A stretch of 64,000 bases of DNA, taken from NCBI RefSeq assembly GCF_011751945.2, contig NZ_CP064951.1:62001-126000 (forward strand). Direction: 5' to 3'. The notes under the pieces were generated by a model, which ran no database searches, had not been told where the DNA came from, and was given only the letters and a program-made list of their open reading frames with translations. The position numbers and the translations under genes are program-made. This document shows positions 58,592-64,000 of this stretch, piece by piece (position 1 is the first letter of the stretch; the number at the start of each line of letters is the position of its first letter). The stretch comes from Actinomyces sp. zg-332 (GTDB taxonomy: Bacteria; Actinomycetota; Actinomycetes; Actinomycetales; Actinomycetaceae).

Positions 58592-59368
58592 ATGGAATTA
58601 AATTCTTATATTGACCACACTTTACTGAAAGCTGATGCTACTGCAAGCGATATTGAAGAATTAGTGCAAGAAGCTGTTGATTACAATTTTGCTGCTGTAT
58701 GTGTGCAAGGATGCTGGGTTAGTTACGCTAAAGACCGTTTAAGTAATTCTGATGTAAAAGTTGCCACTGTTGTAGGGTTTCCTTTGGGTGGAAGTTCTAC
58801 AGAATCAAAAGGTAATGAAGCTAGTAATGCTGTCATAAATGGTGCTGACGAAATAGATATGGTTATAAATGTCGGTTGGGCATTATCAGGTATGTGGGAT
58901 AGTGTACAGGCTGATATTGAAAATGTTGTGGTTTCTTCTCGCATAGCAGAGTTACTATTATCTGATAATGCTGTAGATTTTGAAAATGATTTAGATTCTT
59001 TATACGAGTGTTCTACAAATGAAGAATTACAACGAGCATTAAATGAGTTAAAAATAGATAAGAATTCTTTCAACACAAAAGTAAAGGTAATACTAGAAAC
59101 ATCACTTTTAGATAACGAACAGATAAAAAATGCATGTGAATGTGCAAGGGTTGCTGGTGCTGATTTTGTAAAAACTTCCACAGGTTTTTCTTCCTCTGGA
59201 GCCAAGCTTGAACACGTTCAGCTTATGTGTGAAACAGTTGGTAATACAATGGAAATTAAGGCTTCTGGTGGAATACGCTCGTATGAGGAAGCTATTGAAT
59301 TTATCAATGCAGGAGCATCGCGTTTAGGTACAAGTGCAAGTGTGAAAATTGTTACTGAACAGTTATAA
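58592..59368 (+). CDS. deoC: deoxyribose-phosphate aldolase with an insertion
   Basis: Class I aldolase that cleaves 2-deoxyribose 5-phosphate in nucleoside catabolism. The TIM-barrel motifs are intact: YIDHTLLK, DEIDMVINVG (Asp89), FVKTSTGF with the Schiff-base Lys194, and EIKASGGIRS with Lys223. At 258 aa it is about 35-40 residues too long; the extra segment (about 115-161, acidic and Leu-rich) sits between barrel strands at the usual position of a short loop before VKVILET. No other nucleoside-catabolic gene is adjacent. Confidence 0.93.
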   Translation: MELNSYIDHTLLKADATASDIEELVQEAVDYNFAAVCVQGCWVSYAKDRLSNSDVKVATVVGFPLGGSSTESKGNEASNAVINGADEIDMVINVGWALSGMWDSVQADIENVVVSSRIAELLLSDNAVDFENDLDSLYECSTNEELQRALNELKIDKNSFNTKVKVILETSLLDNEQIKNACECARVAGADFVKTSTGFSSSGAKLEHVQLMCETVGNTMEIKASGGIRSYEEAIEFINAGASRLGTSASVKIVTEQL

Positions 59369-59448
59369 AAGTTTTAGCAAAACATAGCAGTAAATTCATG
59401 TTCTAATTATAAAATTATCCAAATAAGTTTTGGATAAGGTAGTGATTT

Positions 59449-61521
59449 ATGATTGGATCTTGGCTAGGTTTTGCTTTTGCTTTTGTAGTTTCTGTAATGT
59501 TAGTTTATTTACCTGGCATTACATTAGCTTACTGTTTGAGGATTAAAGGATTTTTAAGCCTTGCTGTTGCTCCAATTATCAGTGTCGCTTTATTGAGTTC
59601 ATTTGCTGTAATTTTTGCAAGTTTAGGTATCAAATGGAAAGTCTGGTACTTTTGTGGAGCTGTTTTATTGCTAGCATTGCTGTTACTGGGAATTAGGAGA
59701 TTGTTCGGCAAAATACTTATAAATACAAAGCCTCAAAAGACTGAACTAATAGTTGTTTCTTGGCGTGGGTTGTTTGTGCCTTTGTGTGTTGGTTTGGTTG
59801 CTGGTTTTGTTTTGTTTGTGCGTGTTTTGTTGGCTTTGAGGGTTCCTTTTGCTTTTAGTCAGAGTTCTGATGGGCATTATCATTATAATAGTGTTGCTAG
59901 TATGCTTGAGAGTGGGGATTTGTCTTCTTTGCATATGTTGCAGCTTCCTCCTAATTCTAGTTTTTATCCTGCTGCTTGGCATGATTTTGTTACTAGTGTT
60001 ATTCATGTTACGGGTGTTAGTATTCCTGTTGCTGCTAATGCTTTTACTTATTTTTTGCTTTGTTTTGTGTGGCCTTTGTCTATGCTTACTTTTGCTTTAT
60101 GTATCAGCAAAAACAAAGTATTTTTAACAACCGTTGTACTTATATGTAACCTTATCCCTTTCTTCCCGGGAATATACTTATATTTCGGAATATTGTACGC
60201 AAATATTGTTGGTTTATCTTTTATTCCAGTTGTATTTTTTATTGTTGTCACATTTTTGTTTAGACAAAAGTATTTTCAATATTGGCAAAGCATTTTATTA
60301 GGTATTTTTTCAGTGTTTGCTTTAGGTTTTTCTCAGCCTAATACTGTGTTTAGTGTGTATTATATTGTACTTATTGTTTTGCCTTTTGCTGGATATGAAT
60401 TAGGGAAGAAATACGATACTATTACAAAACAACTTGTTGAAAATAATGTAGATAAAAAGTATAAATTTGCGTATAAAAATAGAATTATTTTCACTTTATT
60501 AGGTGTATTATTAAGCATTTTGATAGCTTGTTTAGTTATTTATATTTGCTATAAAACTCCTACTTTGTACAATGCAAAATTTACACCAAATATGCTTGTT
60601 AGAAATAAATATGATTACTATGAAGGAATATTAACATTTTTAACATCAGCTATCAGGTTCTTACCAGTGAGCTTAGATTCTGTATTTTATGAAACTATTT
60701 ATATTTCTGTATTATCTTTTAGCGGTATTTTCTTTATTCTATGGAAAAAACGAAATGCAAAATACTTATGGTTAATAGTTGGTTGGTTGTGGTTTTCTTT
60801 TCTAGTTTTTGTATCTGCAACTTGTGAAAATAAACAAATTAGAGCTTTTCTAACAGGGTTATACTATGGGGATACAGTTCGTTTTATTCCAATTCAAACA
60901 GTTTTCATGGTGATTTTTATATCCTTGAGCATACTATTCATATTTTCAAAACTAAAACTTCTGTTCGTTGATAAGGCTGGCAATTACTCTTTTAAAACTG
61001 TTACAATTCTGGGGCTTTTAGTAGTGTTTATATCTGGGCATTCTACTTCGGTGATGAAAGACAGATTCGATAAACTTGAATATAATTTCTCATTACCTGA
61101 TGATAATTTTCAAAATGTTTTAGCTTATTCTAAACATGAACTTGAATTTATGAAAAATAATGCTACCAAAGTTGATAAATCCTACACTTTTGCAGGTAAC
61201 CCAAGAAAAGGTGTTACTGCGTCGTGGTTTATGTTTGGACAAAAGAATATTTTCTATCATGTTCAGACTCCTAAGGATAAGTATCACTTATTACTAGCTG
61301 AAAATTTGCAGAATGCGAATACTAATCCTAATGTTTGTAAGGCTGTAAAGAAGTATAATTTACGTTATATTTACTCTTTCTCTGGTAAATGTCAGTGGAA
61401 TAAACCGTGTGATAAAAAATATCCAAGCTTTGATAACTTAGATGGTAAAAATGTTGCTAAAATAATCGACCAAGATAAGTATGGCAACAAGCTTTATGAA
61501 ATTACTGCTTGTAAAGATTAG
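59449..61521 (+). CDS. DUF6541-type polytopic membrane protein (copy 1)
   Basis: A 690-aa membrane protein with about 12 helices. The family is widespread in actinobacteria with unknown function. The first large extracytoplasmic loop contains SDGHYHYN (about 138-145) and FYPAAWHDF, a pattern like the catalytic loop of GT-C glycosyltransferases, so a role in surface glycans is plausible but inferred. A soluble domain of about 130 residues ends the protein. Residues about 102-216 (59752-60096) have only T- or G-ending codons, and 240 bp of this is identical to the second copy at 63761. AAGG precedes the ATG. Confidence 0.8.
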   Translation: MIGSWLGFAFAFVVSVMLVYLPGITLAYCLRIKGFLSLAVAPIISVALLSSFAVIFASLGIKWKVWYFCGAVLLLALLLLGIRRLFGKILINTKPQKTELIVVSWRGLFVPLCVGLVAGFVLFVRVLLALRVPFAFSQSSDGHYHYNSVASMLESGDLSSLHMLQLPPNSSFYPAAWHDFVTSVIHVTGVSIPVAANAFTYFLLCFVWPLSMLTFALCISKNKVFLTTVVLICNLIPFFPGIYLYFGILYANIVGLSFIPVVFFIVVTFLFRQKYFQYWQSILLGIFSVFALGFSQPNTVFSVYYIVLIVLPFAGYELGKKYDTITKQLVENNVDKKYKFAYKNRIIFTLLGVLLSILIACLVIYICYKTPTLYNAKFTPNMLVRNKYDYYEGILTFLTSAIRFLPVSLDSVFYETIYISVLSFSGIFFILWKKRNAKYLWLIVGWLWFSFLVFVSATCENKQIRAFLTGLYYGDTVRFIPIQTVFMVIFISLSILFIFSKLKLLFVDKAGNYSFKTVTILGLLVVFISGHSTSVMKDRFDKLEYNFSLPDDNFQNVLAYSKHELEFMKNNATKVDKSYTFAGNPRKGVTASWFMFGQKNIFYHVQTPKDKYHLLLAENLQNANTNPNVCKAVKKYNLRYIYSFSGKCQWNKPCDKKYPSFDNLDGKNVAKIIDQDKYGNKLYEITACKD
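59765..60004 (+). repeat. 240-bp perfect repeat, copy 1
   Basis: Identical base for base to 63761-64000; copy 2 is cut by the window end, so the repeat may be longer. Bases before it differ (C at 59764 against T at 63760, then general divergence). Confidence 0.97.
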
Positions 61522-61653
61522 TATTATTAAGCATTACTAACGAATACTGTTTTAGTTCTAAACTTTATTTTGTTTTATATTTATAACCTTATAATATAAG
61601 ATGTAGAATGGTTTATGAGTCTTTACTTATAGATAATAAAAGTTAGGTGTGTC

Positions 61654-62199
61654 ATGAGTGCGAAAAGTAGTTTTATGAATGATCCACAGAGGAAACGTTT
61701 ACATGAACTAATGGTCGGTACAGAGTTTTTTACTGCTGATTATTACGATGCTTTCGGGCAGCGCCTAGCTTTGCTTTTAAATCAGGAATTTTCTGTTTTG
61801 CTTGGACACGTTTTGCTGGACGTCCTAGAAGAAGGTGGTATAAGCCCTGACGATATTGATGGTATTGGTGCTAAAATGCCTCTGTCTGCACTTATGGCTT
61901 CTTCAATTACTCATGCAGCATCTTCTCGTGGCCAATCTTTGAATGCTTTCGGATATGTTGCTCCTCATGTTTTTGAACACGAAATAGTTACTAATACTGC
62001 TTCTTCTTTTGATTTGACTGGTTCTAGTGTAGTGCTTTTGATTTCTAGGCATGATAAACCTGAAGACGTTATGAAAGTAATAGAGGGATTAGAAAATTCA
62101 GGCACTCAAGTAAAAGCTTTGCTTTCGCTGATTTCGCATTCACAACACGATATTGAAACTTTCGAATCAGTGTCTTTGACTTATTTATATGTTTTCTAA
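61654..62199 (+). CDS. PyrE-like phosphoribosyltransferase-fold protein lacking the active site
   Basis: The 181-aa sequence follows the layout of actinobacterial orotate phosphoribosyltransferase: N-terminal helices, then IDGIGAKMPLSALMASS and AASSRGQSLNAFGYV, corresponding to the GADP and RGxxLDAFVVRKE segments, and a SSVVLLIS strand. However, the lysine-rich catalytic loop (KxxKxHG) is replaced by APHVFEHE, and the PRPP loop (VEDTSTTGGS type) by LLISRHDKPED. Catalysis is therefore unlikely. In mycobacteria pyrE, a small gene and a SpoU gene are near each other, supporting this origin. AGGTG precedes the ATG. Confidence 0.65.
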   Translation: MSAKSSFMNDPQRKRLHELMVGTEFFTADYYDAFGQRLALLLNQEFSVLLGHVLLDVLEEGGISPDDIDGIGAKMPLSALMASSITHAASSRGQSLNAFGYVAPHVFEHEIVTNTASSFDLTGSSVVLLISRHDKPEDVMKVIEGLENSGTQVKALLSLISHSQHDIETFESVSLTYLYVF

Positions 62200-62228
62200 T
62201 ATTTATCTATTTATCGCAGAAATTAACC

Positions 62229-63161
62229 ATGAGTAATTACAATTTTTTCTTAAAAAACACTCCTAGAGATTTTAGTGCAAACACCATTAGAGTTGCTGAA
62301 TATTTGGCTAGAATGAGCGATAAATCTGGCAGTATTATTGAAGTGAATCAGCTCAAGTTATCTAACACTTTGAATATTTCACGTACCACAGTTTACAAAG
62401 CTATAAAAAAACTTAAAGATGGTGGCATACTGGTTGAATTAAATCACGGAGTATTCAATAAGAAAATATTTGAATGGAAGTTTACTAAAGATTCTTTTGA
62501 AAAAACTGCTACCTCCGATTCTCATAAGGATAAGACAGAAGAGGATCGTATCGTTGGTGTTGGTCCTTGGCCTGGAGGTGAACAGAATTGGCCGACCGAA
62601 GATTTCTATGATCCAGAATTGCTACAAAATGGCGACAGACGTAATGTTTTAGACCATTATCGTTACTGGAAAATGTCAGCAATAATTGCAGATTTGGACT
62701 CTAACTATCGCACACCATTACATATAGCTATCGAAAATTTAGAGCATGATTACAATATAGGTTCAATTGTACGTAGTGCTAACGCTTTTGCTGTAAGTAT
62801 GGTTCATATTGTGGGACGTAAACGCTGGAATCGTCGTGGAGCAATGGTTACAGATAGATATCAGCATATTATTCACCACAGCACTTTTGACGATTTCACC
62901 AGCTGGTGCTTAGAAAACGATATGCCAATTATAGGTATAGATATTTTGGATAACTCTAAGCCAATTGAAAAAGCTGTGTTGCCTGAAAAGTGTATGTTGT
63001 TGTTCGGGCAAGAAGGTGCTGGAATTTCTAAAGACTTACTCGATAAATGCGATCAGGTTTTGCATATTACTCAAAGAGGTTCTACTCGCTCAATAAATGT
63101 GGGGGCTGCGGCTGCTGTTGCAATGTACACATGGGGATTGCAGAATATAAACAATTTTTAG
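62229..63161 (+). CDS. SpoU-family RNA 2'-O-methyltransferase fused to an N-terminal winged helix
   Basis: A 310-aa protein. Residues 15-85 form a winged-helix DNA-binding-like domain (NTLNISRTTVYKAIKKLKDGG). From about 108 the actinobacterial SpoU type begins: GVGPWPGG, NGDRRNVLDHYRYW, then motif I HDYNIGSIVR (Asn176, Arg182), motif II LFGQEGAGIS (258-267) and motif III GSTRSINVGAAAAV. Catalytic residues look intact. Homologues usually start close to the GVGPWP region; the added domain is unusual. It lies 29 bp after the PyrE-like gene. Confidence 0.85.
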   Translation: MSNYNFFLKNTPRDFSANTIRVAEYLARMSDKSGSIIEVNQLKLSNTLNISRTTVYKAIKKLKDGGILVELNHGVFNKKIFEWKFTKDSFEKTATSDSHKDKTEEDRIVGVGPWPGGEQNWPTEDFYDPELLQNGDRRNVLDHYRYWKMSAIIADLDSNYRTPLHIAIENLEHDYNIGSIVRSANAFAVSMVHIVGRKRWNRRGAMVTDRYQHIIHHSTFDDFTSWCLENDMPIIGIDILDNSKPIEKAVLPEKCMLLFGQEGAGISKDLLDKCDQVLHITQRGSTRSINVGAAAAVAMYTWGLQNINNF

Positions 63162-63352
63162 AGTATTGTTTATTAATTTTGATTTAGATATCTCCATTTA
63201 AATAGTTTAAATTTTCAGCATATTCTAATAAAACTAGCATTTTCACTTTAATCATCTTATCTCACATTTTGTATAACTTTACGTATTCTTTTGTTTTACG
63301 TATTTGTTTAGTTTCACTCTTCTAATGCATTTTATATAATATTGGAGGTTAT

Positions 63353-63403
63353 ATGAATAACACTGTTTTATATAAAGGGAATATATGTACGGGTCTTGGC
63401 TAG
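63353..63403 (+). CDS. 16-codon leader ORF overlapping the start of DUF6541 copy 2
   Basis: ATG 63353 follows a strong TTGGAGGT ribosome binding site and reads 16 codons to TAG at 63401, ending 16 bases inside the DUF6541 frame. It could be a leader peptide for coupled translation or a remnant. The ribosome binding site is better than that of the main gene. Confidence 0.35.
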   Translation: MNNTVLYKGNICTGLG

Positions 63404-64000
63404 GTTTTGCTTTTGCTTTTATAATTTCTGGTATTTTGTTGTATTTTCCGGGTTACTTGATGAGCAGGGCAATAGGTATTCGTGGGTTTTTAGCTGTTTC
63501 TGTTGCTCCACTTATTAGCATTGGGTTTGTTTCAACTTTGGCTGTTTTGCTGGGTGCTTTACGTATTAAATGGAGCGTGTGGATTTTATTTGCCTGTATT
63601 TTCCTGACTTGCTTTTTGTTATTCATAATAAATGGGGGGGGGATTTATAATCGAGCTTTAATATTTTTTAAGGCAAAATTTTACCCGAAAACTTACGCAA
63701 ATAGTTACGAGATAATTCCTAGTCGAGTGGGTAAAACTAGCAGAGTAGTTATTTCTTGGTGTGGGTTGTTTGTGCCTTTGTGTGTTGGTTTGGTTGCTGG
63801 TTTTGTTTTGTTTGTGCGTGTTTTGTTGGCTTTGAGGGTTCCTTTTGCTTTTAGTCAGAGTTCTGATGGGCATTATCATTATAATAGTGTTGCTAGTATG
63901 CTTGAGAGTGGGGATTTGTCTTCTTTGCATATGTTGCAGCTTCCTCCTAATTCTAGTTTTTATCCTGCTGCTTGGCATGATTTTGTTACTAGTGTTATTC
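63385..64000 (+). CDS. DUF6541-type polytopic membrane protein (copy 2), cut by the right edge
   Basis: The frame is open from ATG 63385 (MYGSWLGFAFAFIIS) to the window end. It is clearly a paralogue of the gene at 59449: both begin with the same 27 bases (59458-59484 and 63394-63420), then diverge, then share 240 identical bases covering the SDGHYHYN loop. In-frame nine G (63634-63642) encode Gly-Gly-Gly at the end of the third helix, where copy 1 has no G run. GGG at 63377 is a weak ribosome binding site. Confidence 0.8.
   Translation, partial: MYGSWLGFAFAFIISGILLYFPGYLMSRAIGIRGFLAVSVAPLISIGFVSTLAVLLGALRIKWSVWILFACIFLTCFLLFIINGGGIYNRALIFFKAKFYPKTYANSYEIIPSRVGKTSRVVISWCGLFVPLCVGLVAGFVLFVRVLLALRVPFAFSQSSDGHYHYNSVASMLESGDLSSLHMLQLPPNSSFYPAAWHDFVTSVI
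63634..63642 (+). repeat. G9 homopolymer inside a coding region
   Basis: Nine G after AAT in the second DUF6541 gene, read as three Gly codons. A change of one or two bases would shift the frame. Such runs are rare by chance at this base composition and are a classic slippage site. Confidence 0.95.
63761..64000 (+). repeat. 240-bp perfect repeat, copy 2
   Basis: Identical to 59765-60004 and still matching at the last base of the window, so the true length is unknown. Confidence 0.97.

Noticed and set aside
59746-60006. Long antisense ORF inside DUF6541 copy 1 (and its twin at 63658-63978)
   Set aside because: It is a consequence of the T/G-only third positions on the coding strand, which removes stops on the other strand; the same shadow appears in both copies because the DNA is identical.

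Overview
The window looks like a chromosomal segment of an AT-rich actinobacterium (G+C roughly one third, judged by eye). The assignment rests on families that are mainly or only actinobacterial: the Pup/Dop/PafA/ARC pupylation genes, a DUF3073 protein, an SCP_3 protein, a nitrobindin-like FABP protein next to ygfZ, a DUF4235-like protein, a large Rv0338c-like iron-sulfur reductase, a LytR_C protein and the actinobacterial GVGPWP-type SpoU methylase. Intergenic spacers are long (several of 0.5-0.9 kb) and hold no recognisable remnants. That fits a host-restricted lineage, but I cannot name the genus.

Layout. 1-7 kb: a cut-off membrane protein, cysS, rlmB, gdhA and a tRNA-Glu/Asp/Phe cluster. 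7-16 kb: nth, an SCP_3 protein, a rhodanese, DUF3073, an MscS channel with a long acidic tail, tRNA-Lys, an atypical SDR, fused msrAB and a phosphate transporter pair (pit plus DUF47). 17-27 kb: membrane protein-nitrobindin-ygfZ-dtd run, clpC, ppdK. 27-36 kb: transporters (DAACS symporter, uracil permease behind a two-hairpin leader, AI-2E family protein, CPA1 antiporter) and a LytR_C protein. 36-45 kb: tRNA-Ser, SRP RNA, dnaX, recR, a FUSC-like protein, dcd and an unrecognised 544-aa protein. 45-50 kb: thiB behind a TPP riboswitch, a DUF4235-like protein, thiP and thiQ, on alternating strands. 50-58 kb: the iron-sulfur reductase and the ARC-dop-pup-pafA set, with no 20S proteasome genes. 58-64 kb: deoC, two DUF6541-type multi-TM paralogues and, between them, a PyrE-like protein and a SpoU methylase fused to a winged helix.

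Three near-perfect ParB-binding parS palindromes plus one 15/16 site lie at 2.5, 4.0, 9.5 and 45.1 kb, which suggests the segment is in the origin half of the chromosome. The most unusual part is the right end. The two DUF6541 paralogues share at least 240 bp of perfect identity inside otherwise diverged genes, the shared segment has only T or G at third codon positions, and the second copy carries an in-frame run of nine G. Together these look like a recombining and possibly phase-variable surface-glycan family. Other items worth a look are the winged-helix/SpoU fusion beside a catalytically stripped PRTase, the in-frame TAG before an 80-codon acidic extension of the iron-sulfur reductase, and the PyrR-like attenuator before the uracil permease.
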